NCBI GenBank assembly: GCA_003833135.1
Contig: QZLH01000188.1
Span: 103,166-124,127 of the forward strand
Direction: 5' to 3'
DNA: 20,962 nucleotides
Source: Oehlia diaphana
Taxonomy: Eukaryota; Glomeromycota; Glomeromycetes; Glomerales; Glomeraceae
Positions 11,967 through 20,132 of the stretch are shown here, piece by piece (position 1 is the stretch's first letter; each line of letters opens with the position of its first letter). Below the pieces are notes generated by a model. It ran no database searches. It saw nothing but the letters and a program-made list of their open reading frames with translations, and was not told the origin of the DNA. The position numbers and the translations under genes were made by a program.

Positions 11967-13252
11967 TCATTCTTCATATTCTTCATTCTTTAGAGATAAT
12001 TGTCGATCATACAATTTCAATAAATTTCTTTCCAACATTGTAATGGTAACTTTTCCTACTGTAGGAATATAAATACTGGCTTTTTCTTTAATATTATCTT
12101 CAAAATTTTTAAATGCGGAAAAATTTATAGCTATGACTCCTTCACGTAATAAAGCAGTAGGAACTTTATAAGAAGGTGTTGGAACTCCTGTAATTACTAC
12201 ATCTGAAATTGGTAAAATTTCCTCAAGCTTCAAATTTGTAATTCGAACCTAATTAAAATAAATAAATATTAGGAAAGTAAAAACTTTAAAAGTTTGAATT
12301 TCTTTTTAATACCTCATATTTTTTTAATTTCAATTCGGTTCCATGATGAATTTCTTGAATATTATTAATATCTACAGAATATACTTTACCTCCTTCATTA
12401 GCTAATAAAACAGAAAGAGGTCGTCCTACAATTTCACTACGATTAATTATAGTAATTACGCATCCATTTAATCGATTTCCATATAAAAGAACCGAATTAT
12501 ATACCCTAATATATTCCAATACCTAAAACATGTTTGAAAGATTAAATTTACATTTACAAATAAATTTTTAGAACTATTTTACCTTTATTATGGCTAATGG
12601 AGTACAAGGAATGATGTAATTTTTAATTTGTTCCTCGTCAAGGTATGGGATATTTTGATATGAATTACATATTTGGCACAATCCTTCTACATCTTTTGTG
12701 ACACTAACAACGTTTTGAAGATATTGATCCTAAAAAAAAAAAGGGAAGGTTTAAAAAAGAATTTTTAAATCTCTTTTTTGGTTAGCTTACCTGAAGATCT
12801 CCAAATACTGGATAATACACCATTATACCATGTACACTATCGTCTTCATTAGCTTCAATAATTTGATTTTCTAATTCTTCTCTATTACATTTTCTCAATT
12901 CAAATATTACACCAGTTTCTTCATATGTTTTCGATGTACATTCCGCATATTTTATAGAAGCAGGATTTTCATTAGCAAGAAATCCAACAAGTTTTGGTTT
13001 AATTCCACGAGTTTTTATCATAGTCTTTAATTCTTCTCTAAAAGAATTTTAAGATCAAAAAAAAAATTATCATAGTAAACTTGTTTTCATTATATTCGAA
13101 TAGAATAAAAAATTTGATGGGGATCCAATTTTGATCTCTTTTTACTTGACTATTTAGTACAAAACTACTTTCTTAACTAAATCTTCACATGTTATTAGAT
13201 ATTACCTATAACTTGCGGAAATTTCTTTTGCAGAAATGGTTTTGCACGACAT
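11967..13252 (-). CDS. MTD1: NAD-dependent 5,10-methylenetetrahydrofolate dehydrogenase, MTD1 type
   Basis: Exons 13252-13206, 13037-12791, 12729-12583, 12522-12313 and 12248-11967 join in frame to 310 residues; yeast Mtd1 is about 320. Introns of 168, 61, 60 and 64 bp are GT..AG. The enzyme oxidises 5,10-methylene-THF to methenyl-THF with NAD in the cytosol, feeding one-carbon units towards purines. Visible blocks are LVGFLANENPAS (32-43), DDSVHGIMVYYPVFG (81-95), DQYLQNVV and KDVEGL (99 on), IIPCTPLAI, the dinucleotide-site NRSEIVGRP, KVYSVDINNIQ, VVITGVP and VGKVTI. Residue T50 sits where bifunctional dehydrogenase/cyclohydrolases have the catalytic Lys, and Y90 where they have Gln. Both are marks of the monofunctional yeast-type enzyme. 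The start matches the family N-terminus. A 14-T tract followed by AG two bases before the ATG hints at a 5' UTR intron. The gene looks intact. Confidence 0.93.
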
Positions 13253-13924
13253 GTCTAAAAAAAAAAAAAATCTATAAATCGTACATAACATAAATCAATA
13301 CGATATAAATCAGCATCATATCAAATCCGCTTGATAATTAGACTCTGTATCCGCAGTTAGTTTCAGCAAATATGGAGATGATCTGTCATGGTATTTTAAT
13401 TCAGTCGTGAATCAAGATCAAAAATTGTTATGTGGCTTATATCCATATTGACAAAAAATTGATTACTCAAAGTAGTAATTATTATTTATTCATTTACATT
13501 TACATGCATTAACTATATAATACTCCCTAAAAAAAAAATAGTAACGATTAGCACGGGAATATTTTGGTATAATATCATATTTTACTTGTATGATTTTCAC
13601 GATAGAAATATGCAGTACGCTTGATTTACTTGATTATCTAGTATTTTTCTATCAGCCTCATGTACGGGTTTACTTGGAAAAAATTATTGCCGAGATGATT
13701 ATCATTGTGCAACAGAAAAATCTTTCCAACAAAAAAAATTTCAAATTTTTATTTCTTCCATTTCTTCCGAAGTTTATTGTAAAACAAACATATTCCTGAA
13801 GTCACCAAGCATTATAAGAAAGTTCTAAGCAAAACAAATATGTAGCATTTTGAACTTTTTATTTAATTCTGACGTTGCATTTCTCGTACAAGTATAGTTG
13901 ACTTTCTATCTAAACTATCTAAAC
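13253..13924. other. Upstream region of the MTD1-type gene, otherwise no gene seen
   Basis: The minus-strand promoter and leader of the dehydrogenase gene should lie here. A 14-A run at 13257-13270 (T on the minus strand) plus the following AG at 13255-13256 could be a splice acceptor of an untranslated exon. A 69-codon plus-strand frame at 13590-13799 has no recognisable motif and no supporting splice pattern, so it is not called. Confidence 0.4.
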
Positions 13925-14108
13925 ATGTTTTTTCTGGTAAGTAAAAGGGACAAGATGATTAAGCTGATTATCTGATTTAGATTTTTGACTAAAGTATTTT
14001 ATGTTTATTTTTCTATTTTTATTTTTACAGGCAATTGCAATATCAAGTATTAGCCTTGAAAAGGGAATGAACTTTTTTAGCAATATAATAATAAAACTGG
14101 ATCACTGA
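13925..14108 (+). other. Speculative two-exon micro-ORF (29 codons)
   Basis: ATG TTT TTT CTG at 13925-13936 is followed by a consensus donor (GTAAGT at 13937). A pyrimidine-rich acceptor ends at 14030 (TTTTTACAG). Joining gives MFFLAIAISSISLEKG followed by a short tail and TGA at 14106-14108. The N-terminus is hydrophobic. Product and family are unknown. The strong splice pair is the only real support, and it may be a relic exon pair or chance. Confidence 0.15.
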
Positions 14109-14401
14109 TAACGTATAGAAACAATAATATATTTTTTATTACAATCAGTAAGCAAGCAATTGTATATTTAATTATGTTTGAATTCTTTGGACATATAATC
14201 CACTGATAAATCGCGTCATGGACCTTAATTATCTTATTCTGACTTATCAAACTTTACGTGTTATAAAGTTTAAAGAAAGTTTATCATAAAAGTCAGTATA
14301 TTATTAGAAACAAGGTGAGCACTCAATCTTTTATTTAGATTTTTTTTTTTCATTTCATAAATAATAAACAATTCTATTCCCAATTAAATCTTTTTCTTTA
14401 G

Positions 14402-15529
14402 CCAAAGGAACAAATGTGTAGAGTTAGGAGAATTGAAATTAGAAACAAAAAGGCTGAAAAGGGAACTAAGAGATTGTTTAAATTTTTTAGTTGTACATAC
14501 AAATCAGCAAACTCCAGACAGTCAGCATAATAAGGAATCAGATGAAGAAGAAGAAGAAGAAGAAAATAATGATAATAATCGGCAAGAGAAATCAAACAAC
14601 AATTAATGTACTAATGATAATTGGTAAATTGGTACATCCAAATGAACATCGGCATAATACTGAACTCTGAAGGCAGAGCAAATCTAAGGATCAAATTGCT
14701 CAAAATTGCATAATTGACGTTATCATACAAATTATAGCAACAATTAACTCTCACTCCAAATGAGCTGGCAAGTGCATTGACTGCCCTTCTAGATGCTGTT
14801 AATTTACGACCAAAATTAACGCAGACACTTTTTTGAAGTCAAGTTTTACAGAAACGGTACAATTAACGGGTTTACACCAGAAATTTACAAATCGTTAATA
14901 AGGATTCCGTTAAAAAACCGCATAGAGTCAGCAATTAAACGTGAAGTGACCAAAAGATACTTCTGTATAAGACGTGTAGTGACCAGTAGATCTGATCAGG
15001 CATCTTGTTGTCGACATTCGTTCCTCTTATCTTGTGATATTCCAGCAGCAAGAAAAATTTGCAAACACATTTTGGCATTAGCTTCTTGCCATCGATGTAA
15101 AAACATGCAATGAAAAACTATCTACACTTGTTGATTTGTTGACACCAAAAGAACACAGTAATGCAAAAAAACGACTAGTGTGATTTGCAAAGGTTTACCA
15201 TTTTCAAACATGATTTTGCTCTTTCTTTTCTATTGGTTATAATTTTTTCATATAACCCTTTCCAATTACGAAAATAATCAACATAATTTTGCGGGTATAG
15301 ATGACATGAAAGAATAGTTCGTACTCCAGAATCTGAACAAATATCGTCAAAAAGCTTTGGAGTGGAGGCGATGCAGTCGTCGACCAGATGCTTTTGATAC
15401 TTTAAAGAAGGAGGTGCATATCCTATTCCAATCTATAACTTTGAAGATACTAGGGGAACTTTTATGACATTGACTAAGAACAGTTATTCTGACGTGATAT
15501 TGAGACCTCAGAATACAATTTATTATTGA
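14402..15529 (+). pseudogene. Degraded transposase pseudogene (Tnp2/CACTA-like, tentative)
   Basis: Coding-like segments run in order in shifting frames. (a) 14402-14606 begins after a TTTCTTTAG acceptor, with a coiled-coil-like ELGELKLETKRLKRELRD followed by a poly-Glu tract and a TAA stop. (b) About 14738-14836 reads LTPNELASALTALLDAVN. (c) About 14829-15113 contains EVKFYRNGTINGFTPEIYKS, KRYFCIRRVV, then FLLSCDIPAARKICKHI and SCHRCKNM. (d) About 15087-15183 contains LVDLLTPKEHSNAKKRLV. (e) About 15289-15470 reads GIDDMKE, a TAG, then NKYRQKALEWRRCSRRPDAF. (f) About 15409-15529 reads GAYPIPIYNFEDTRG to a TGA. The words CDIPAARKIC, a Cys-x-x-Cys soon after, and ALEWRRC recall Tnp2-like transposases I remember from Rhizophagus. 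The TAG in (e) falls where I expect Trp. At least three frameshifts and several stops make it non-functional. No terminal repeats of the element were found. Confidence 0.6.
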
Positions 15530-16300
15530 TAAATGCATAAATTGAATCAATTAGGAAAAGTTTTAATTCAACAACTAAATTATTAAATTAATATAGCAGA
15601 TAGTCGGCAAGGCAAATAAAAATAAGTTTGAGAAACTATCAATTGTGCGGTTATTTCTTATGAAAATATTCGCATGACTTCCAGTAGTGAATAATAATTA
15701 AGATCATTTTTTTTTGTGAGATCGTAATCTTAATGTAACGAGATGTTTACAAGTTTTTTATTAAATATTGTTTCCAGAATCACGTACAAATATATTATTT
15801 ACTACTCTTATAATTGTTGTGGATTAATAAAATCTCAAATTGACTTCCCTCAGAAAAAAAGTAAATTGTTTTATTGATAAAATTTTGACTGCACCGCCAA
15901 TAATTCATACAAATAAATCGTGTTCAATTATATATATTAAAAAGTTATGTAAAATTAATGAATTACAATTGTTCGTGTCTTGTGTGTGAAACACGTCGTT
16001 ATTCTGAATGTTCTTAGAATTGTTGGGATTTTCCCTTTTTGTTTTTGTTTTTTCGTGTAACTTTCATGTTTTTGTTTGTCATTTCGGTTGAATTGAGTAG
16101 TTTACCATTTCTCGTTACTTTGTTTTGTTTTCCGTTTAGACCAGCAAAGGGTAATTACAAAATAATTTTTTTAAAGAAATTAGTTAATTTTCATTACAAA
16201 AAAATTTCAATAGTAAATTTTTATATTTAGAGTTTTGATTTGATTGATTGACAATACATCCCAATCCCTCATCTTAGCCGTGCTGAACTTAAAGCCATAA
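15530..16300. other. Intergenic region between two gene relics, no gene seen
   Basis: The sequence is mixed, with T-rich patches (16020-16080). The 63-codon plus-strand frame at 16039-16230 is mostly Phe/Leu/Val from T-rich DNA and is judged spurious. Just before 16301 the stretch GCTGAACTTAAAGCC may belong to the adjacent synthetase relic in a shifted frame. Confidence 0.4.
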
Positions 16301-16604
16301 AAGTATTTCACAGATAATGAACCATGGAAATTAAAAAATGACATGAATCAAAAAGAATCTGTTATTAATATAGTGTTTTACTTGGTAGAAACAGTAAGAA
16401 TTTCAGGAATTTTGTTACAACCGGTTATGCTAACAAAAATGTCTGAATTATTAGATAGACTTGGAATACAAAAAGATCAAAGGACTTGGGAATATGATAG
16501 ATTTGGTAAAAGATGGGATTTGAATAATAAATCATGATAGAAAGATTAAATTTCATCATGATGAAAAAAGTGTTTTATTTCCAAAATTTAAATTAATAAA
16601 ATAA
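16301..16604 (+). pseudogene. Orphan C-terminal fragment of mitochondrial-type methionyl-tRNA synthetase
   Basis: The frame from 16301 reads KYFTDNEPWKLKND, then VFYLVETVRISGILLQPVML and SELLDRLGI, then RTWEYDRFGKRWD. This is the anticodon-binding helical domain of class I MetRS: the KYF..PW and GILLQPVMP..LLDRLGI blocks are typical of the mitochondrial (MSM1/MARS2) form. The full enzyme charges tRNA-Met in mitochondria. Here the catalytic Rossmann half, HIGH and KMSKS are absent upstream. The frame stops at TGA 16535-16537. One surplus A near 16528-16531 explains this, because the next frame continues HDRKIKFHHDEKSVLFPKF to TAA 16602-16604, a plausible native C-terminus. A TAA at 16298-16300 blocks it upstream, where an extra base also seems present. 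It is therefore a decayed fragment of a duplicated gene, with the working copy presumably elsewhere. Confidence 0.75.
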
Positions 16605-16664
16605 AAAAAATTTTATCTAAAGTGTATATGAATTTTTACATAAATTTAATCTTTTTTTTCTAAG

Positions 16665-16780
16665 TAATTGTAATTAAATGTGCGGATATTGATGCATTCC
16701 CCAATGATATTTCTATATCCAGCAGTAGTATTTCAAGGGTAAATAAATGGTTCTCTGAAAGAACAGTTTATGTCACATGA
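16665..16780 (+). pseudogene. Short exon-like stretch, family unknown
   Basis: After a TTTTTTTTCTAAG acceptor the plus strand stays open for 38 codons (KCADIDAFPNDISIS, then RVNKWFSERTVYVT) to TGA at 16778-16780. Base composition is richer than the flanks and the amino-acid mix is protein-like. No start, partner exon or known motif was found. It may be a terminal-exon relic or chance. Confidence 0.2.
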
Positions 16781-16832
16781 AGTTTAATATTACTTTTTTT
16801 TTTTGAGCGAAAATAAGTTATTCAAATGTCTA

Positions 16833-17009
16833 TTAAATAATTAATCTCCTCTTATGATTGTAACTGATATTATGGGTTTGAACTTCATCATCTGTATGTA
16901 GTGATAATGAGGATGTATTATATTGGGCAGATTTGAGGTCATTATAGTCAGAAAATAAAATTTTCTCCTTCAATAAAAAATAACCAATATGAGCAAATTT
17001 CTATTATAT
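16833..17009 (-). pseudogene. Minus-strand exon-like stretch, family unknown
   Basis: From a TATATAATAG acceptor-like site near 17010 the minus strand is open for 58 codons (KFAHIGYFLLKEK, DYNDLKSAQYNTSSLSLH, TDDEVQTHNISYNHKRR) to TAA 16833-16835. The composition is polar and Ser/Asn-rich, like disordered tails of fungal proteins. No upstream exon can be joined with confidence: the helical-repeat relic to its right ends in its own stop at 17135. Function unknown. Confidence 0.25.
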
Positions 17010-17134
17010 AAATACATTAGACATATCATTATAATTTAAGATATTTCTACTTAAACACAACTAAATAACAGATAAAATAAAAAAAGAGTAAATTTCATAT
17101 AAATATTACTTCAATTTTCAAATTTAATGATAAT

Positions 17135-17563
17135 TTAATTTTTCTCAGCTTCTTCTCTCATTTCTTGGTTAGTATAACTGACAATACCAAGATGATCTTG
17201 AATCATGCTTATATCCTCTTCCAAATATAAAGCAAATGGTATTTTTCCCCAAGTGATAATTCCCTAAATGATATATCCATAAGATCTTCTCCATATTGAT
17301 GTAATATTTTAAGGCCACTAATCTCAAGATCCTCCTATATCGATATAATTTCCTCCACCAAATCAAACAACAGTCTATATGATTCATCAAGTGTTTTCGC
17401 TTTCTTGCTTTGACTTAATGCTGTTTGGTTTGTATTGCCATTAATACCAAGTTTTTCTTGAATAGCTAATACATCCTTCTTCGTGTACAAAAGCACTTAA
17501 TATAGTTGATTATCAAGTAGACCAAATTTATTATTGATTGTGTTTATCTCTGGTTAGCATATT
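17135..17563 (-). pseudogene. Broken helical-repeat protein gene, family not recognised
   Basis: Reading right to left: NKFGLLDNQLY, TAA, VLLYTKKDVLAIQEKLGING, NTNQTALSQSKKAKTLDES, YRLLFDLVEEIISI, TAG, EDLEISGLKILHQYGEDLMD, ISFREL. After a frameshift near 17255-17265 it continues ITWGKIPFALYLEED, ISMIQDHLGIVSYTNQEMRE, EAEKN, ending TAA at 17135-17137. Two related units are visible: L.YTKKDVLAIQEKLGI..NTNQ and LYLEEDISMIQDHLGI..YTNQ, about 80 residues apart, suggesting a tandem helical repeat. Two in-frame stops plus one frameshift make it a pseudogene. I do not recognise the family. Composition (Leu, Glu, Lys, amphipathic) suggests an all-alpha cytosolic protein. There is no start codon or upstream exon that can be supported. 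Confidence 0.5.
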
Positions 17564-17586
17564 CAATTTTGTGTCCGAAATATTGA

Positions 17587-17802
17587 TTATCTCAACAGCT
17601 CGGAAGAATTTGCTGAGCCACAATGTATATACTCCTGTGTGATAGGTCTGTGCGATATAATAATTTTGCATAAATATCGAAAAAGAAAACATATTAATCT
17701 TCGTTCTTTATTTTTTCCCAAACAAACATGAGAAAAATGTGAAAGGAGGTCTAGTTGCAACACAGGACCTACCCTATAAGTAAATAGCGCCGACAAAAGC
17801 AT
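17587..17802. repeat. Possible dispersed repeat, non-coding
   Basis: This stretch is noticeably less AT-rich than its surroundings. It carries the plus-strand words AAAGGAGGTCTAGTTGCAAC and ACAGGACCTACCCTATAAG, which I associate from memory with a repeat that recurs in Rhizophagus genomes and gives spurious short ORFs. The open minus-strand frame of 71 codons here is taken as such a shadow. Copy number cannot be judged from one window. Confidence 0.25.
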
Positions 17803-18051
17803 ATGTTATGAAAGGCTGAAGGACTCGCAATTTTGAAATCACCAGGCATAAAACTTATCACGCATAATTTAATGATCGCAATGATTGGCAATTAGGAATA
17901 TAGTGTAATCGGCAGCTGAATAGGAAATAATGCTGTGCTGTAATGTTGAATGTGTTTTTGTCATCTAGCAACATATATTTTGCATATAATATATCCATAT
18001 AAATGAAATGGAAATGGAAATAATTGAAAAAAAGGTAATTAGTATACAGTA

Positions 18052-18112
18052 AATCATAAGGTTATTTTCATTATAACCATTCATTCATCTTGGAAATGGA
18101 AAAATCATTTTA
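18052..18112 (+). repeat. Direct repeat, copy 1 (about 60 bp)
   Basis: Begins AATCATAAGGTTATTTTCAT and ends TTGGAAATGGAAAAATCATT followed by TTA. It matches copy 2 at 18211-18266 with a few substitutions and a 4-bp CATT duplication plus one extra A. The copies start 159 bp apart. Confidence 0.85.
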
Positions 18113-18210
18113 TACACAATACTATATAAGGAATTATATATAAAACATATCTTACCTGGGGGGTAAGCTCTTATATTAAAGTGATATTAAGTAATATCTG
18201 ACAGTGCCCT

Positions 18211-18266
18211 AATCATAAAATTATTTTCATTACGACCATTCATCTTGGAAATGGAAAATCATTTTA
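18211..18266 (+). repeat. Direct repeat, copy 2
   Basis: Begins AATCATAAAATTATTTTCAT and ends CTTGGAAATGGAAAATCATT followed by TTA. It is the partner of 18052-18112 in the same orientation. The intervening DNA carries a small hairpin CTTAC-CTGGGGG-GTAAG near 18153-18169. Confidence 0.85.
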
Positions 18267-18340
18267 CCAAGAAAATCAACTAGTATTTTAGTAATCAGCA
18301 TGTGATTCGGTGTAGGGTGTGTTTTAAGGTGGGTGAAAGT

Positions 18341-18432
18341 CATTTCGCCGAAAAATAATCTCTGCCCTGAGTTATTTATAATTCTGCATAATTCTGGCCC
18401 TATTTTTCGGCAAAACGTCCTTTTGGCGAAAT
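18341..18432. repeat. Inverted repeat with CATTTCGCC ends and one shortened arm
   Basis: The left arm 18341-18357 reads CATTTCGCCGAAAAATA. The right arm 18401-18432, reverse complemented, reads CATTTCGCC, then a 16-bp extra block AAAAGGACGTTTTGCC, then GAAAAATA. Outer and inner parts match perfectly, so one arm has lost, or the other gained, 16 bp between GCC direct repeats. Total about 92 bp, with no coding capacity. The inner word TTTTCGGCAAAACG recurs at 20701-20714. Confidence 0.75.
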
Positions 18433-18675
18433 GTACCGTAACCGTGTTTTAATTTAAGAACCTCTTTCTTGATTTGTAAATAAAATAGAAATAAAAAAGT
18501 AATAAATTATAAATTGAACGTTATTCAATGAAACATCAGGTCCGTCAGATTGTCATTCTTTAAATGAATGCTGTCATATGGTTAAAAAAGACCGTACTTT
18601 TAACGTTTATGTCTTTAAATTTTGGCTATTAAAAACGTGCTGTCCTTGTTATAAAATAATAAAATAACATTATAA

Positions 18676-18771
18676 TTAGAGGTCCGATCCGTGGATACAA
18701 AATCCGGATTTGACAAAGAGCTTACGGATTATCCGTTCACGGATATGGATATCCACGGATCGGACCACTAA
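18676..18771. mobile_element. 96-bp foldback element with 22-bp inverted arms
   Basis: The arms 18676-18697 and 18750-18771 are inverted copies over 22 bp with one mismatch; the inner 17 bp GGTCCGATCCGTGGATA is perfect. The 52-bp centre holds further ATCCG/CGGAT words (ATCCGGAT, CGGATTATCCG, CGGATATGG), making nested hairpins. Composition is much richer in G+C than the flanks. It may be a tiny MITE, a foldback or an imported repeat. No clear target duplication. Confidence 0.75.
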
Positions 18772-19124
18772 ATTTAAAATTTTTTTGATTATCATAAGAC
18801 CATGGTTATTTGTTAGCATAGAAGCCAAACTTGAAAAAGTTTAGGAAATTTCCTATTGATTATCTTGAATAACCAAAATTTTTAATTTCATGGTCAAGAA
18901 TTATGATTCTGAATTACGTCTAACAATGGATAAAAAAAATACTTTCAGAAACTTAATTCTCCCGAAATGATCCAATAGCAAATACTCATCTTACTTCTTT
19001 AGTTTGTATTCACAATTCATTCAATCTAACAACGTGATTATTCTAAATTTCTTAGATAAATAAGAAAGAAAAGTGCTTATTAAAAATTATTAAAATTATT
19101 TTAAAAAAACACATTAAACTTACT
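18772..19124. other. Upstream region of the small secreted-protein gene
   Basis: No coding stretch was found. Promoter and leader of the plus-strand gene starting at 19125 are expected here, but no specific element can be supported. The 65-codon minus-strand frame at 19052-19249 is the shadow of that gene's first exon and intron. Confidence 0.45.
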
Positions 19125-19760
19125 ATGCGATGTCCTATTTCTTTCACTTTTATTATCATTGTAACCATCTGTAGCTTAATGAATATCATAGCTTTTATAC
19201 CAGCCACTAAAGGTAAAGTTCTGAAATATTTGTTAGTTTTCAAATACAACGATTAAATTTATTTAATAATATAAATATAGCATATGAGATTCTATTTCGG
19301 AATGGAGGTGGTGATGGTGGAGGTAATTATATCAGATTTTATTGAGCTAAATTCCATGAGTGATTTGACATTATGTATATTCCTTTTGATTTTAATTTAA
19401 TTTTATTTATGTACAGTGACATGCTGTACTTGGGAGGAGGATAATCAACACAACTTCATAACTTTTATACCTCCAAATGTACCACGTAAAAATAATGATT
19501 ATTATTGTTTCTCTTGTTCGAGCTTCGATAACGTAAGATATGATGGTGCATATGTAAGAAATGGTATTCTTACTCAACAAACAATAGATAATACTACAAC
19601 ATACTGGGTTCATCTTGGATCTAATTTACTTGGTAATTATTATGAAGCATATCAAGGTGGTTATAACAAAGACGCCTGTTTCATGTTAACTGGTTACTTT
19701 AAGGGAGCAGAAATTGAAGAATTATCTTACGATGATTGTAAAAAACTCAGAGGTCCATAA
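19125..19760 (+). CDS. Small secreted cysteine-containing protein (candidate effector), family unknown
   Basis: Three exons (19125-19212, 19281-19322, 19417-19760) join in frame to 157 residues. Introns 19213-19280 and 19323-19416 are GT..AG, both phase 1. Residues 1-27 form a classic signal peptide (MRCPISFTFIIIVTICSLMN, then IIAFIPA), with cleavage plausible near residues 23-30. The mature part has a Gly-rich GGGDGG link made by the tiny 14-codon middle exon. A compact domain follows with six Cys (46, 47, 74, 77, 131, 151) as CC, CFSC and two singles, many Tyr/Asn, and a possible N-glycosylation site at N102. No transmembrane segment follows, so export is predicted. I do not recognise the fold. 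It is flanked by foldback elements on both sides. In mycorrhizal fungi such proteins are often effector candidates, but no function can be read here. Confidence 0.8.
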
Positions 19761-20132
19761 TAAGACCACAATATCTTTGCAAAAACAATGTATCAATTAT
19801 TGGTCTTGTATAAGGTACTTCACAGAAACTATTATATCATGAAAAAAATACTCTTCAATATTATTTATTTTTTTGCGATCTTCTTCCAAGTTCTTTTCAT
19901 TGCCTTTTTTATGAAATCCCTCTCCATATCACTGTATACTCCCAGTGGGAATAATTATTTATAACATGTAATGGTGATATATTCACAATTTTTTATGTAT
20001 TAGTTGCTCTGGCAATATTTTTTTTATTTCTTAAATAAAGCATATATTGCGTAAATCTTGAAAAATGTCATGTGTAAATTGTAATGATGTATATAATAGC
20101 TTGACAATTCTGTATTACATTTTAATTACATA
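19761..20132. other. 3' flank of the secreted-protein gene
   Basis: A possible 3'-UTR hairpin has AAGACCA and TGGTCTT (19763-19805 region) as stem sides. A possible poly(A) signal AATAAA lies at 20034-20039, about 275 nt after the stop. Nothing else coding was found. Confidence 0.35.

Noticed and set aside
13590..13799. 69-codon plus-strand frame between the dehydrogenase and the transposase relic
   Set aside because: No recognisable motif, no splice support and T-rich hydrophobic composition. It could be a relic exon but cannot be supported.
16039..16230. 63-codon plus-strand frame rich in Phe, Leu and Val
   Set aside because: It arises from T-rich sequence and looks like a run of transmembrane residues only because TTT/GTT codons dominate.
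17587..17802. 71-codon minus-strand frame, and a tRNA-like A box (TGGCTCAGC) near it
   Set aside because: There is no B box at a proper distance and no cloverleaf can be drawn. The frame reads like a repeat shadow, not a protein.
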